Source of the DNA: Novosphingobium sp. HII-3
GTDB taxonomy: Bacteria > Pseudomonadota > Alphaproteobacteria > Sphingomonadales > Sphingomonadaceae
DNA length: 64,000 bases
Direction: 5' to 3'
Assembly (NCBI RefSeq): GCF_002916655.1
Contig: NZ_PPSM01000014.1
Span: forward strand, 186,001 to 250,000
Part shown: piece by piece, positions 24,960-35,046 of the stretch
Numbering within the stretch: the first letter of the stretch is position 1
How the letters are laid out: every line of letters starts with the position of its first letter
Translations under genes and position numbers: made by a program
The notes under the pieces: generated by a model
Databases searched by the model: none
What the model was told of the DNA's origin: nothing
What the model saw: the letters and a program-made list of their open reading frames with translations, nothing else

Positions 24960-26405
24960 TCAGGCGGGCGCCTGCGCGGGTGCTGCAGGCGCAGCGCTGC
25001 TGCTCGTCAGGGGCCGCGTCCGGCCGCGCAACGCGATGGCAGAGCCGGAAAGGATGGCGAAAGTCAGCCCGGGATCACAGCTCGGCGCCGAAACAGACGC
25101 TACGCCGGCGCCGACAAGCACCGCCCATGCCGCCGAGGCGCCGATGTCGCAGTGCCGGTCACCGACAGGGCGGTAAGTCGAGAGTGCAAGCGGACCGAGG
25201 GTCCTGAGAAGGTGCGCCAGGAACGCGACCGCGCCGACCACGCCGGTCGACCCCAGGATCGCAGTGGCAAGGCTCGATGAGCGGAACGATCCGGGTCCGA
25301 TGCCCAGCCCGTGGGAGATGACGAAGGCGTCTATGCCCTGCCAGGCCCAGAACAGCCTCTGCCGTCCGGAAAATGAGGCGGCCTTGTCGACTGTCGTGTG
25401 CTCGAGCAGTTTGCGCATCGCGGCGGCAAGGAGCGGGTCGAGCACCAGCAGCGCGCTGACGGCGATGACGGCGCCGATCGCGACCAGCGAAAGCCAGGCC
25501 AGTCGGTCGCGGGCGATGAGGCCCGGGGTGGTCGCGGCGCGGACGAGCAACGCCCCCCCGGACAGGGCGAGGCCGACGTAGGCCGTGGTCGATGTGCTGG
25601 CGAGGAGGGCGAGCCCCAGTACAAGGGCAGCCGGCCCGGTCAGATGTGGCTCCACCCGCCTCAACCAGCATTCAAAGTTGAAGACGAACCAGCCGACGCC
25701 AAATGCGGCGAAGGAGGAGGCTTCGGGCCAGATCCCGTTCATACGCACGAAACCTTCCCAACGGTGATCAAGCTGGGCGTAGGCGCCGTTTCGGAAAAAG
25801 CCGAGAGCGGTGTCGACGGGCGTGTCGCGCAAGGCGACACTGGCGAAACCGGTGATCCCGTGGACGAGGGCGAGCGTTGCTCCCGTCCTGACGAGGGCCT
25901 CGCTTCCGCGCGGCATGCGTACGACCGCATGAGCGGCAAGCGCCATGCCTAGCGTCCCGGCCATGTAGATGGCCGTGGTCAGGTTCTGAGCCGTGAATCG
26001 AAGCGGAGCGGCAGCAAGGATGCGGGCTGTCTCCGATCCGTATCGTTCGCGAAGCTGCCCCCGCAGCGGCGTGACGTCCAGCGCGCCCTCGAAAAGGCGC
26101 GGCAACACCAGTGCCGCAAGAATGCCATAGGCCACGAAAAGGACGAGCCACGCGTTGCCCTCGACCGCCGCTCTCATGGCGCCCGGTGCGACGCCCCCCG
26201 GCAGCACACAACGCAGCAGAAGGAGACCCAGCGCGAAGTGGGCAGGGGACACCGATGAGCCGCCGAGCGCAGGCAGGAACACGGCGGCCGATCCGCCCAG
26301 CAGGGTCGACGCTACGACGAGCGCGAAGAGCGGGGTCAGGGATCCGAAGCCGAAGAGGGCAAGCGCCAGTAGCAGCTGAAGGGCGCCAACGGCGGTGAGT
26401 TCCAT
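24960..26405 (-). CDS. Wzy-like / O-antigen-ligase-type membrane polymerase
   Basis: About 481 residues with ten or more hydrophobic segments and a large extramembrane loop in the middle (FRNGAYAQLDHRWEGFVRMN). The region GRQRLFWAWQGIDAFVISHGLGIGPGSFR resembles the glycine-rich loop of the O-antigen ligase/Wzy_C family (G-x-G-x-x-x-F/S). Between Wzx and Wzc genes it is the natural candidate for the EPS polymerase. Wzy proteins diverge widely, so this rests on topology and context. The ATG at 26405 begins MELTAVGALQLLLAL. Confidence 0.75.
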   Translation of the reverse strand: MELTAVGALQLLLALALFGFGSLTPLFALVVASTLLGGSAAVFLPALGGSSVSPAHFALGLLLLRCVLPGGVAPGAMRAAVEGNAWLVLFVAYGILAALVLPRLFEGALDVTPLRGQLRERYGSETARILAAAPLRFTAQNLTTAIYMAGTLGMALAAHAVVRMPRGSEALVRTGATLALVHGITGFASVALRDTPVDTALGFFRNGAYAQLDHRWEGFVRMNGIWPEASSFAAFGVGWFVFNFECWLRRVEPHLTGPAALVLGLALLASTSTTAYVGLALSGGALLVRAATTPGLIARDRLAWLSLVAIGAVIAVSALLVLDPLLAAAMRKLLEHTTVDKAASFSGRQRLFWAWQGIDAFVISHGLGIGPGSFRSSSLATAILGSTGVVGAVAFLAHLLRTLGPLALSTYRPVGDRHCDIGASAAWAVLVGAGVASVSAPSCDPGLTFAILSGSAIALRGRTRPLTSSSAAPAAPAQAPA

Positions 26406-26421
26406 AAAGCCAGCCTTCCGG

Positions 26422-27564
26422 TCAGAGCAACGATCGCAGTATGCCCGCGTCGAACACCGAGGGGGCAAAACGGCTCGCCTGAAGCATGGCCAGTTCCGGC
26501 TCGAAACCGGAAAGCCAGTCCTCGAACCGCGACACGGCGTCCATGAGCGACGCCACGGTCTGGTCGTCGAAGAAGATGCCGGTCTGCCCGTCGATGACGG
26601 TGTCGAGTGCCCCGCCCTTGCGATAGGCGATCACCGGGCGCCCCGAAGCCATGACCTCCACAGGCGCGATGCCGAAGTCCTCTTCGGCGGTGAACAGGAA
26701 GCCGCGGCAGCGCGCGTAAACTCTGCGCAGGCTGGTGAAATCGAGCCTTGGGACGATCGTCACGTTGGGGCGCGCCGCGCGCCTGAGGCCGGCCGCCATG
26801 GGGCCGTCTCCCACGACCGTCAGGGGCAGGCCCAGCCGGTTGAAGGCTTCCACGGCAAGATCAGGCCGCTTGTACGGGACGAGCTGGCCGACCCACAGAT
26901 AGCTGTCCTCCACCGTCTCCGACCGATCAAACAGGCTGACGTCGACCGGTGGATGCACCACGGTGGAGGGGACACGCCAGGCGCGGGCGATACGCCGCTG
27001 GATGAAGTGCGAGTTGGCGATGTAGCGATCCACGCGTGACGCCGATGCCACGTCCCACGTGCGCAGCTTGTGAAACAGGTAGGGCATGACCGCACGGTTG
27101 AGGGCGCCGGCAGTGTCCCGATACTGATGGTAGTGATCCCACAGGTAGCGCATCGGCGAGTGGACGTAACAAAGGTGCGTGGCGTCGGGATCCGTGATGA
27201 CGCCCTTCGCAGGGCCACTCTCGCTGCTGATGACCAGATCGTAGCCGCGCAGATCCATCTGTTCGAGCGCCAGAGGCATGAGGGGGAGGTATTTCTGGTA
27301 GTGCCGTCGCGCGCCGGGAAGCTTCTGGATGAAGCTCGTCGTCACCTTCCGGCTCGCGATCGCATGCGAAACCCGGCTCGGATCATAGACGTGCGTGAAG
27401 ATGTCAGCCTCAGGAAACATGCTCAGAAGCCGTTCGATGACTCGTTCGCCGCCGCGCATGGTGACGAGCCAGTAGTGGACGATCGCCACCCGGCGAAACT
27501 TCTGCCGGACAAGGCCGAGAAGCGCATCGTCCTCACCCTCGGCGACGGGCCGAAGATTAAGCAT
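26422..27564 (-). CDS. glycosyltransferase family 4
   Basis: 380 residues. VAIVHYWLVTMRGGERVIERLL gives the N-terminal Rossmann domain with a GGE acceptor motif, and DSYLWVGQLVPYKRPD plus EEDFGIAPVEVMASGRPVIAY gives the donor domain. The chain resembles WbaZ/GumH-like mannosyltransferases that also carry a YVHSPMRYLWDHY segment. Its start overlaps the 3' end of the tyrosine kinase gene by eight bases, so both are transcribed from the intergenic region at about 29.8 kb. Confidence 0.9.
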   Translation of the reverse strand: MLNLRPVAEGEDDALLGLVRQKFRRVAIVHYWLVTMRGGERVIERLLSMFPEADIFTHVYDPSRVSHAIASRKVTTSFIQKLPGARRHYQKYLPLMPLALEQMDLRGYDLVISSESGPAKGVITDPDATHLCYVHSPMRYLWDHYHQYRDTAGALNRAVMPYLFHKLRTWDVASASRVDRYIANSHFIQRRIARAWRVPSTVVHPPVDVSLFDRSETVEDSYLWVGQLVPYKRPDLAVEAFNRLGLPLTVVGDGPMAAGLRRAARPNVTIVPRLDFTSLRRVYARCRGFLFTAEEDFGIAPVEVMASGRPVIAYRKGGALDTVIDGQTGIFFDDQTVASLMDAVSRFEDWLSGFEPELAMLQASRFAPSVFDAGILRSLL

Positions 27565-29716
27565 AGTAACTCTTGTACGCCTTGTAGAAGGCGTTCTCGT
27601 CAAGGCCGAAGGCAGCCTGTTTGCGAACGTTCACGCGCGTGAGGATGAGCCCGGCCAGCCCCACGGCGCCGCCGGGCAGAAGCCGCAGGAGCGAGCGGAT
27701 GGCCGCTTCGGGCGTATGGCGCCAGCGGGTGGCAATGACGGCGGCATCCGCCTTGCCCAGGAGAAGCCTTGCATCCGCCATGGGCAGCACCGGTGCCGTG
27801 TCCATGATGATCGCATCGAAGGCCGGTGCGGCTCTGGCCAGCAGCGTGTCCATCGCAGGCCCGGTGAGCAAGGCGTGATCCTCCTGCGCGGCGCTGAGCG
27901 GCAGGATCGCAAGGCCGGTGCGCGGGTCGGTCACGACTGCCTCCTCAAGGCTGGCCTCCCCCCGAAGGACCTCGAGCAGGCCGACCGCGCGTGGGCTGCC
28001 GATCCAGCGGCTGACACCCCGGCGGCGCACATCGCAGTCGATCAGCAGGATGGCGTCGCAAGCCTCCGCCATGGACCGCGCCAGACACAAGGCCACTGTC
28101 GTCTTGCCCTCTGACGGCAGAGCAGAGGTGATGGCGATGATCTTCGGGCTTTCCACCGAAAAGGCGATGGAGGTGCGAAGATTGCGGAAGGCCTCCGCAA
28201 AAGCCGACCGGGGCTGGTCTATCACGGCGTCGACCGGGTTGCCCCGCGCCTTCCGGCTTGTGACCGAAGCAAGTTCCGGAACCGAGCAGAGATAGTTCAG
28301 GCCGAGACGCTGCTCGACCTCTTCCCCGGTGGAGAAGCCGCTGAATTGCAGCTCGGCGAAGAGGGCGCAGATGAGGCCAAGGCCGACCCCGATCGCTCCC
28401 GCGAGAGTCAGGTTCAGCAAGATGTTCGGCCGGGCAGGAACGTCGCTTGGTTGCGCCGGGTGAAGCACGCGGGCTTCGGGTCTGCGGATGCCGGAGCGGG
28501 CGGCCAGTTCACGGTGACGGCCGAGATAGCTTTCATACAGCTGGCGCGAGGCCTGCGCGCGCTGCTCCAGATCCTGCAGGGCGACCATGGCGATATTGTC
28601 GCGGCGCAGCGCGCCTTCGGACGCCTGAAGCGAACCGCTGAGCGATTCCGCCCGGCGCTGCGATACGGCGGCCCTGGCGGAGAGATTGGAGATAACCCGG
28701 CCAATTTCGTCGCGGATCTGCGCATCCACGGCCTGAAGCTGGCTGCGGGCGCGCTGCAGGTCGGGATGGCGGGGACCGTACTTGCTGGAGAGCGATGCGA
28801 TCTCGGCGGCGTGCAGGGCCTGTTGCTGGCGCAGCGAACCGATAACGGGAGATCCAAGCGTTTCACCCACGTCTTCGCCGCTCGAGCCGGAACCGAGTTG
28901 CTGGCGTGCGATCGCGAGCCGGGCGGCGTCTTCGGCCGCTTGCGCTCGTGCTGACGTCACTTCCTGGTTGTAAGCGGAGATTTCCTGCTCCGTCAGCGAG
29001 CGGTCGCTGGTACTGGGCAGGTTATTTGCCAGCCGATAGCGCGCAAGCGCGGCTGCATCGTCCGAAGCCTGCCGCCGCGCCTGCTCCATGCGGCTGCCGA
29101 TTTCCTGCAGCGACCGCGCGTCGGCGGCTTCCTTTTCCGTGACCGACCCTTGCGTGTACTGCTCTGCAAAGGCGTTCGCGATGCGTGCGGCTTCCCGGGC
29201 GTCCTCGCTCTCGAAGCTGATGGACAGGGTGTACGTGGCGCCGGTGCGCGCTGTCGTCACTCCGCCTTCCACGTATGCGATCGCGGCGTCTCGTGCTTGC
29301 TCTTGCGTAGCGCCCTCGACCAGAAAGCGGGGTTCGCGAGCCAGATCGAGGCGCTTTACGACAGCGGCCACGTTGCGGCTCGACGCCATCTCCTCCACCT
29401 GCGTGTCGATCCACGTTTCGCCCATGGCGCCCTGCGCCGCAAGGCGGTCCTCGTCGGTGAGCGGGGCTACAGGCGCAACCTTCGGGTCCAGGGTGACGTC
29501 CGCCGTCGACAGATAGGTGGGCGTCTGGCGCGCAGAGATGACAAGCCCCGCAGCGAGACTGCCCAGCGTCAGCGCCAGCATAAGAGGCCAGCGACGCCGC
29601 AGGAAGGCGATGAGCGCACCTGCATCGACCCGGTCAGCCGCGGTGTGCGGAACGCGCGTCCCCGCCGTTGGTGCGATCTGCCCTGGCGGGGGCGCAAGGA
29701 CAATGGACTGATTCAC
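27557..29716 (-). CDS. Wzc/ExoP-type polysaccharide co-polymerase with BY-kinase domain
   Basis: 719 residues. An N-terminal Wzz domain begins with TM1 (about 44-62) and has a long periplasmic coiled coil (~200-380); TM2 is around 430-450 (NILLNLTLAGAIGVGLGLICALF), followed by a cytoplasmic kinase with Walker A SALPSEGKTT, Walker A' ILLIDCDVRR and Walker B DAIIMDTAP. The C-terminus FYKAYKSYYA is the tyrosine cluster that is autophosphorylated in trans. It sets polymer length and couples synthesis to export. No Wzb phosphatase gene is in the window. Confidence 0.95.
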   Translation of the reverse strand: MNQSIVLAPPPGQIAPTAGTRVPHTAADRVDAGALIAFLRRRWPLMLALTLGSLAAGLVISARQTPTYLSTADVTLDPKVAPVAPLTDEDRLAAQGAMGETWIDTQVEEMASSRNVAAVVKRLDLAREPRFLVEGATQEQARDAAIAYVEGGVTTARTGATYTLSISFESEDAREAARIANAFAEQYTQGSVTEKEAADARSLQEIGSRMEQARRQASDDAAALARYRLANNLPSTSDRSLTEQEISAYNQEVTSARAQAAEDAARLAIARQQLGSGSSGEDVGETLGSPVIGSLRQQQALHAAEIASLSSKYGPRHPDLQRARSQLQAVDAQIRDEIGRVISNLSARAAVSQRRAESLSGSLQASEGALRRDNIAMVALQDLEQRAQASRQLYESYLGRHRELAARSGIRRPEARVLHPAQPSDVPARPNILLNLTLAGAIGVGLGLICALFAELQFSGFSTGEEVEQRLGLNYLCSVPELASVTSRKARGNPVDAVIDQPRSAFAEAFRNLRTSIAFSVESPKIIAITSALPSEGKTTVALCLARSMAEACDAILLIDCDVRRRGVSRWIGSPRAVGLLEVLRGEASLEEAVVTDPRTGLAILPLSAAQEDHALLTGPAMDTLLARAAPAFDAIIMDTAPVLPMADARLLLGKADAAVIATRWRHTPEAAIRSLLRLLPGGAVGLAGLILTRVNVRKQAAFGLDENAFYKAYKSYYA

Positions 29717-29990
29717 GTGATTACCACCCCTGTTTCCCGGTCCATGTCAGGCAGCCGGAATCGCGTGGCTTGTCGGCGCTCTTTCGGCTGTAGCGCAAGT
29801 ATCAGTTGACGGTTTTCAAAAATGTAACAGGCACAAGAAGCGTACTGATATCAAATCCTTCAGCGAAAATTGTGCAGCTGTATTTAGCGGTGCGTCGACT
29901 TTCATTTTTGTAATTGGAGTATGGAGGTCGAATGAGGCTTTTGGTGCCGTGACGTTGCGGCACGTGACATGGCCCGAGGAGATTTTTGCA
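29717..29990. promoter_or_regulatory. divergent intergenic region between the Wzc-like and Wza-like genes
   Basis: About 270 AT-richer bases separate the two head-to-head export genes, so both promoters must lie here. A TTGACG hexamer occurs at about 29804, but I could not pair it with a good -10 box. The region is the most likely place for regulator sites of the EPS locus. Confidence 0.5.
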
Positions 29991-30587
29991 GTGACGGTGA
30001 ACTTGAAGCCGTGCGGCGCTCTGTTCCTTGCGATCGCCGCAGGAGCGATGGCGCTGCTCGTGCAGGGGTGCGCCACTTCAAGTGCGCCACCCCTCAGTGC
30101 GGCTGAAAGCCGGATGAGTCTGGGGGCGTACAAGCTCGGTGCCGGGGATCGGCTGCGCGTGACCGTCTACAACGAGCCCAGCCTTTCAGGCGAATTCGCC
30201 GTTTCAAGCGCAGGCCGGATCGCCTTCCCGCTGGTCGGCATGATCGACGCGGCAGGACGCAGCGTCGAGGAAATGACGGGCGTGCTGACAGCCCTCCTGG
30301 CGGATGGGTACATGACCGATCCGAGGGTCAGCATGGAAGTGCTGAACTATAGGCCCTACTACATACTTGGCGAAGTGCAGAGGCCGGGGCAGTATCCCTA
30401 CGTCGCAGGCATGACGATCGAACAGGCCGTGGCTGCCGCAGGGGGGTTCGGTTATCGGGCCAACTCCGCGCGGGTAAATCTGCGCAGGACGGCCGATGCG
30501 CCGGAAAAATCGGTCGGGCTGCGCGGGAACCAAGTGGTCATGGTCATGCCCGGCGACACCATCCGGGTTCTGGAGCGCCACTTCTGA
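29991..30587 (+). CDS. Wza/GumB-type polysaccharide export lipoprotein
   Basis: 198 residues. A signal sequence with lipobox LLVQGC (acylated cysteine) is followed by the polysaccharide export domain: YKLGAGDRLRVTVYNEPSLSGEFAVSSAG, then SLBB-like repeats (YYILGEVQRPGQYPYVAGMTIEQAVAAAGGF). It is short, as in GumB, and lacks the Wza C-terminal helix. I chose the GTG at 29991 because GAGGAG lies eight bases before it and the upstream residues are not signal-like. It works with the Wzc-type kinase to export the polymer through the outer membrane. Confidence 0.92.
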   Translation: MTVNLKPCGALFLAIAAGAMALLVQGCATSSAPPLSAAESRMSLGAYKLGAGDRLRVTVYNEPSLSGEFAVSSAGRIAFPLVGMIDAAGRSVEEMTGVLTALLADGYMTDPRVSMEVLNYRPYYILGEVQRPGQYPYVAGMTIEQAVAAAGGFGYRANSARVNLRRTADAPEKSVGLRGNQVVMVMPGDTIRVLERHF

Positions 30588-30913
30588 CGCTGCGCGTGCC
30601 GCGCGTCCGCTCACGCGGCTTTTCAGAGGCGAATGTCTCGAGAGCCGATCCTCCGTATCCGCGCGCGACGCTCCTGATCGCGGCTATGGCACCAGGGTCG
30701 GCAAAGGCGAGCACCTGGCCGTAAAGACGCGGAGAACACCACGCCTCCGTCCGCGCGCCTCTGGGAGCAGTGTCGGTTGTCGGCCGTAAGGGCGGCTGAG
30801 AGCGCCATCTGCGGAGTTCACGGCTCTGCTGCGGGCGGAGACCGGGGCGCGGAGAGGGGCACCGCCAGGACTGCATCCGGACCCGCTTGAAAGGCCCGGG
30901 CCTTGAAGCGCGA
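30588..30913. other. 326-base gap between convergent genes
   Basis: Between the export lipoprotein and the barrel gene no convincing gene is seen. A CCGC-TCAC-GCGG hairpin followed by CTTTTC at about 30608-30625 could be a weak intrinsic terminator for the first gene. The remaining GC-rich sequence gives only short chance frames. Confidence 0.45.
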
Positions 30914-32299
30914 TCACAAGGCGTACCGAAGGGACACCGTCGTGCGGCTGCGGTCGAATGCGCGGGCCAGATCGGGAAGCGCCGGCGCGCCGTGACTGCG
31001 GGTTCGCTGGACGTTGCTCGCCAGGGACAGCTTGACCCTGCGGCTCAGCAGCCAGTCTCCGCCAAGCCCCCCCGCCAGATCGTTTTGAGCGCGGACCGAG
31101 CCGGAGTATTCGCTGGTCGTGTAGTCGACCCGCGCCCAGACAAGCAGGTTGCGCAGCGCCTCATGGTCCACCCGGGCGCCGTAGCGGCTCTGCCGGATGC
31201 CGGCGATGCTCACGAGAGGAGAGCGCTGGATCGAGCGTCGTGCCTCGATCGACCAGGTGGTAAGGCGGGTCGGGCTCCATTCGATCTCCGCGCTGAAATC
31301 GAGCCCGCGGATGCGAGGAAACACCGGGTCTGCGAAGCTCTGATCCTGATAGCCGATGGCGGCGCGCCCGCGAATTAGCCGGCTAAGCCCGAAGCCGACA
31401 CCGCCGCGCAGGGACCAGCCATCCGAACTGCGGTCCAACCGGGCGAGGTCGTCAGGGTAGCGGGCCTCGTTGTACGTGCCTTCCGCGAAGGCGAGGATGC
31501 CCGGTGCGGCAGCGTAGCCCACGCGAAGGCCGATGTTCCACGTGTGATAATCGCGCGCGGCGCTGATCGCCTCATCCCGGCCGGGGTGCCGGCCGTAAAC
31601 GTATCGATCCATTCCCGCCTCCGCTTCCAGTGTCAGACGCCCTGTGGCGTGGCTGGCGGCAAGTTCCAGATTGACGGTGTCGTACGCTGTTCGCGGGCCG
31701 CGCCGGTCGACGTCGCCGATGGAACCGCGAGGTTCGTAGGCACGCGCGTACCCGGCTTGCGCGGTGACCTGGCTTCCCGCCCCCCAATCAAGCCGGCCGG
31801 ATGCCCGCGCCTCATAGGTCCGGGTGTTCTCGTCGTCCTGGGAAACCCCGCGTGTCAGAGCAGCAGACGCATCGAACGCCAAAGCATGGCGGCTCCAGGT
31901 GGAGCGGGCGGATACGTCGCCTGCAATCGCCGCCAGGGCGTCGTCGACAACGTCTTTGCGTGAGGCATAGATATTGTCGTCATAGGTCAGCCGTGTCTCC
32001 AAGAACACAAGCGCCTCGAACCCGCCGAAGCGGAGGGGAGAGGGATCGAGATCGGGACGCGCGCGTTTCTGTACGGAGATCGCGCCATCGGCCGTGCTCC
32101 TCTCCTGCGCCTGCGCGGCCGAAGCTGCACAGGCTCCCAAAATGCAGAGCAGGACGGGCACGCGGCCGGCCTTCGGGAGGAACCGACCTGCCGTCCATCC
32201 GCTTTTGCGCTTCAAGCTTGCCCACGCTTCACGATTGATCGCCCTCAAGAGGGTTGATGCCCTCTCAAGGTCTTTGCGGGGGCGATCCGCTGGCGGCAA
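30914..32299 (-). CDS. outer-membrane beta-barrel protein of the EPS locus
   Basis: 461 residues. After a hydrophobic stretch (VPVLLCILGACAASAAQAQ) with an AQA cleavage site, the mature chain consists of alternating amphipathic strands with ARYxxx, YGRH and similar turns, and ends YAL... in LRYAL. This matches putative beta-barrel porin 2 (BBP2_2) proteins found beside gum/sph-like export genes. It may form or assist the outer-membrane channel because the Wza-like partner is short. About 40 residues precede the signal peptide, so the true start may be internal. Confidence 0.8.
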   Translation of the reverse strand: MPPADRPRKDLERASTLLRAINREAWASLKRKSGWTAGRFLPKAGRVPVLLCILGACAASAAQAQERSTADGAISVQKRARPDLDPSPLRFGGFEALVFLETRLTYDDNIYASRKDVVDDALAAIAGDVSARSTWSRHALAFDASAALTRGVSQDDENTRTYEARASGRLDWGAGSQVTAQAGYARAYEPRGSIGDVDRRGPRTAYDTVNLELAASHATGRLTLEAEAGMDRYVYGRHPGRDEAISAARDYHTWNIGLRVGYAAAPGILAFAEGTYNEARYPDDLARLDRSSDGWSLRGGVGFGLSRLIRGRAAIGYQDQSFADPVFPRIRGLDFSAEIEWSPTRLTTWSIEARRSIQRSPLVSIAGIRQSRYGARVDHEALRNLLVWARVDYTTSEYSGSVRAQNDLAGGLGGDWLLSRRVKLSLASNVQRTRSHGAPALPDLARAFDRSRTTVSLRYAL

Positions 32300-32344
32300 A
32301 TGAACGATTTGTCACGCCGCGCCCAGCGGCGCGGGTCCTCCCGA

Positions 32345-33220
32345 TCAGTCGGGTTTCCAGCCGATCTCCGCCGCAGCGGCTGCCTTCGGAATATCGATCA
32401 GCGCCTCGTTCACGGTGATCGTCTCGCCCGGAGCGAGCTCCCGACGGGCAGGCACGACTTCCTTCTCGTAGACTACCGTCTCGCGCCGGTCGCGCAGGAT
32501 GACGAGCAGCGACGGCACCTTCCGGCTACGGGCGCCAATGTTAGTGATCGTGCCGCTGACGCTGAAGAATTCCGTTCCGTCCGGCAGCGGCTTGCGATCC
32601 TGCCGACTGCGGGGGAAGTCGAGCTTGAGGTCGGGCTGCGCCTGCTGGAAGGTCGGGCGGGGCACCGGCAGCCAGTCCGGCAGCCCGCCAAAGGCAACCG
32701 CCGTCGCAATCCCGAGCGTTGCGACAGCGAAGGCCACCGCCGCGAAGGTTCCGATCCGGTTCCAGTTGCGACGGGGACGGAATGGCGGGGAAAAGTCGAA
32801 GTTCGACGGGCCCTCGTCCGCGTAGGGTTTGTTGGAGGTGTCGTCGTAGAAGGGCGGGTTCGTTCGACGGGGCGGCGGCGGGGCGTTATCGCGCGCGGCC
32901 TCTCCCGGATCGGCTGCGGCGCGCGGGATCACGACGGCGGGTCGGGGCGTCGGGCGTGGAGGCGAGGCGGCGTCGGGTGTGCCCGATGCAGGCTGCTGCG
33001 CCAGAGCAGTCGGCACCGGAGCGGAAGGCGTCGGGGCGGAAGGCGTTTGGGCTGCGGGTGGCTGGGCTTCAGAAGCGGGCGCCGGCTGGCCTGCATCCTC
33101 CGAATTGTGCTGGAACCAGCTGTGGCGGCACTTCGCGCAGCGTACCGTCCGGCCTTCCACGCCGATGGCGCTGTCCGGAACGGCGTAGCGCGTGGAGCAG
33201 GCGGGACAGGCTATGATCAT
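32345..33220 (-). CDS. MJ0042-type zinc-ribbon protein with one membrane span
   Basis: 291 residues starting [20 protein letters not shown] and continuing [12 protein letters not shown], which gives the CxxC...CxxC MJ0042 zinc ribbon. A long Pro/Ala-rich linker, a membrane helix (about 175-200, [22 protein letters not shown]) and a C-terminal DUF3426-like domain ([21 protein letters not shown]) follow. Alphaproteobacteria usually carry it next to ftsE, as here, divergently. Its role is unknown. The ATG at 33220 starts exactly at the zinc ribbon. Confidence 0.9.
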   Translation of the reverse strand: MIIACPACSTRYAVPDSAIGVEGRTVRCAKCRHSWFQHNSEDAGQPAPASEAQPPAAQTPSAPTPSAPVPTALAQQPASGTPDAASPPRPTPRPAVVIPRAAADPGEAARDNAPPPPRRTNPPFYDDTSNKPYADEGPSNFDFSPPFRPRRNWNRIGTFAAVAFAVATLGIATAVAFGGLPDWLPVPRPTFQQAQPDLKLDFPRSRQDRKPLPDGTEFFSVSGTITNIGARSRKVPSLLVILRDRRETVVYEKEVVPARRELAPGETITVNEALIDIPKAAAAAEIGWKPD

Positions 33221-33379
33221 GACCTTCCCATAAGCACGGCTTGTCCGGGCACGACAAGCGCCATCATCCTGGCATCGCGTCGGACCACCCTTTTTTCCAC
33301 ATGCCTTTTGCGAGCGCAGGCGTCTCGCTATAGGGGCTTGTCGCCCGTTCGGTAGACTGCAACACGATCCTTCAAGAGC

Positions 33380-34093
33380 ATGACCGCAGACGGCGAAATC
33401 ATCCACTTCGACAATGTCGGCCTGCGCTACGGCACCGACCGCGAGGTGTTGAGCGACCTGACGTTCACGCTCCATGCCGGGCGCTTCTACTTCCTGACGG
33501 GGGCGAGCGGGGCCGGGAAGACATCGCTTCTGCGGTTGCTTTACCTTGCCCAGCGGCCCTCCCGAGGCGGGATCCGGATGTTCGGCACCGATGTGATCAC
33601 CCTGCCGCGCGCGGAACTGCCCGTCATGCGGAGGCGGGTTGGCGTCGTGTTCCAGGACTTCCGGCTGGTCGATCATCTTTCCGCCTACGACAATGTGGCG
33701 CTGCCGCTGCGGGTGGCCGGCCATTCGGAGCAGGATCTTGCCGGTCCCGTGCGGGACATCCTCGAATGGGTGGGGCTTGCCGACCGCATGGACGCGCCGC
33801 CCGCGACGCTGTCCGGCGGCGAACAACAGCGCGTGGCGATCGCCAGGGCCGTGATCGCTCGCCCGGCAATGCTGGTCGCGGACGAGCCGACGGGCAACGT
33901 CGACACGGACATGGCGGCCAAGCTGATCCGGCTGTTCGACATGCTCAATCGGCAGGGCACTACGGTGGTCGTGGCGACACACGACCTGGACCTGCTTCGC
34001 AAGGTGCCCGACAGCCTCATCATGCGGCTGGACAAGGGGCGTCTCTCCGATCCGACGGGCGCCCTGCGCTATCCGCCAAGGAAGCTGACGTGA
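33380..34093 (+). CDS. ftsE: cell division ATP-binding protein FtsE
   Basis: 237 residues, an ABC ATPase with Walker A GASGAGKT at 41-48, Q loop VVFQDFRL, signature [14 protein letters not shown], Walker [13 protein letters not shown] and H loop in [10 protein letters not shown]. FtsE joins FtsX at the division site and drives peptidoglycan hydrolases. It overlaps ftsX by four bases (GTGA). The order ftsE-ftsX and the zinc-ribbon gene upstream fit the alphaproteobacterial layout. Confidence 0.95.
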   Translation: MTADGEIIHFDNVGLRYGTDREVLSDLTFTLHAGRFYFLTGASGAGKTSLLRLLYLAQRPSRGGIRMFGTDVITLPRAELPVMRRRVGVVFQDFRLVDHLSAYDNVALPLRVAGHSEQDLAGPVRDILEWVGLADRMDAPPATLSGGEQQRVAIARAVIARPAMLVADEPTGNVDTDMAAKLIRLFDMLNRQGTTVVVATHDLDLLRKVPDSLIMRLDKGRLSDPTGALRYPPRKLT

Positions 34094-35016
34094 CCGTGCG
34101 GCCGGGATGGATGCGCCGGCTGGCGGGAAGCGGCCGCGTGGAGCTGATCCCGCAGGGGCGCATGTCAGGGCCTATGCCGTGGGTCATCGCGATCATGGTG
34201 GCGATGACCGCCATCGCGCTCGCCGCCGGCCTCGCACTTGGTAACGCCGTGTCGGCGGCCAGGGCTGAAATCGAAGGCGGGGTGACGGTGCAGATCATCG
34301 AGCCGCGCCCGGAGGTCCGCGCGGAGCAGGCGGCGCTGGCGATCAGGGCGATCGAAACGATGCCGGGGGTGGCAGGGATCAGGCAGGTTCCGCAGGCCGA
34401 ACTCGATGCCTTGATAGAACCGTGGCTGGGAACCGGCGTGACAGGGGCTGCGGCGGGTATGCCGGGCATACCGGTTCCCTCCCTGATCGACGTACGTCTC
34501 GAGGGTGCGGTTACGCCGGCGAAGCTGGCGCAGATCGCACAGCGGGTGGAGCAGGTCGCTCCCTCCGCACGGGTCGATGCACAGTCCAACTGGCTCAAGC
34601 CTGTGTTCGAGGCCATGCTCTCGCTGCAGGTGCTGGCGATGGTCGTCGTGGCGCTGCTGGCGGTAGCCCTTGCCGCCGCGGTGCTTCTGGCGGCGCGATC
34701 GGCGCTGGGCACCAACCGCAATACGATCGAGATCGTTCATCTGCTGGGCGGCACGGATGCACAGGTCGCCCGGGTGTTTCAGCGCTCGATCGGGTATGAC
34801 GCCGCAGGGGGCGGGGCTGTCGGTCTCGCGCTTGCGCTGGTGGTCGTGCTCGCGCTGGGTCGGCGGTTCGAGGGGTTGGGTGCGGGACTGGTGGATTACG
34901 GCGCGCTTTTGTGGAGCGACTGGTTGTGGCTGGCGGCCGTGCCGGTGCTGGCGACACTGCTCGCCATGCTCACCGCGCGCCTCACCGTTCTGCATGTCCT
35001 GCGAAAGATGCTGTAA
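34090..35016 (+). CDS. ftsX: cell division protein FtsX
   Basis: 308 residues starting with GTG inside the ftsE stop. One helix lies at about 28-50 ([21 protein letters not shown]), a periplasmic domain follows ([21 protein letters not shown] to about 170), then three C-terminal helices with the FtsX-family segment [21 protein letters not shown]. It forms the membrane partner of FtsE. The chain length and topology are normal. Confidence 0.93.
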   Translation: MTVRPGWMRRLAGSGRVELIPQGRMSGPMPWVIAIMVAMTAIALAAGLALGNAVSAARAEIEGGVTVQIIEPRPEVRAEQAALAIRAIETMPGVAGIRQVPQAELDALIEPWLGTGVTGAAAGMPGIPVPSLIDVRLEGAVTPAKLAQIAQRVEQVAPSARVDAQSNWLKPVFEAMLSLQVLAMVVVALLAVALAAAVLLAARSALGTNRNTIEIVHLLGGTDAQVARVFQRSIGYDAAGGGAVGLALALVVVLALGRRFEGLGAGLVDYGALLWSDWLWLAAVPVLATLLAMLTARLTVLHVLRKML

Positions 35017-35046
35017 CATCCGCGAACCCCTATATAGCGATCGCCT

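Noticed and set aside
8116..32299. Assignment of the EPS locus to a specific sphingan such as gellan or welan
   Set aside because: The number of transferases and three pyruvyl transferases do not fit those loci, and key rhamnose and glucuronate genes are absent.
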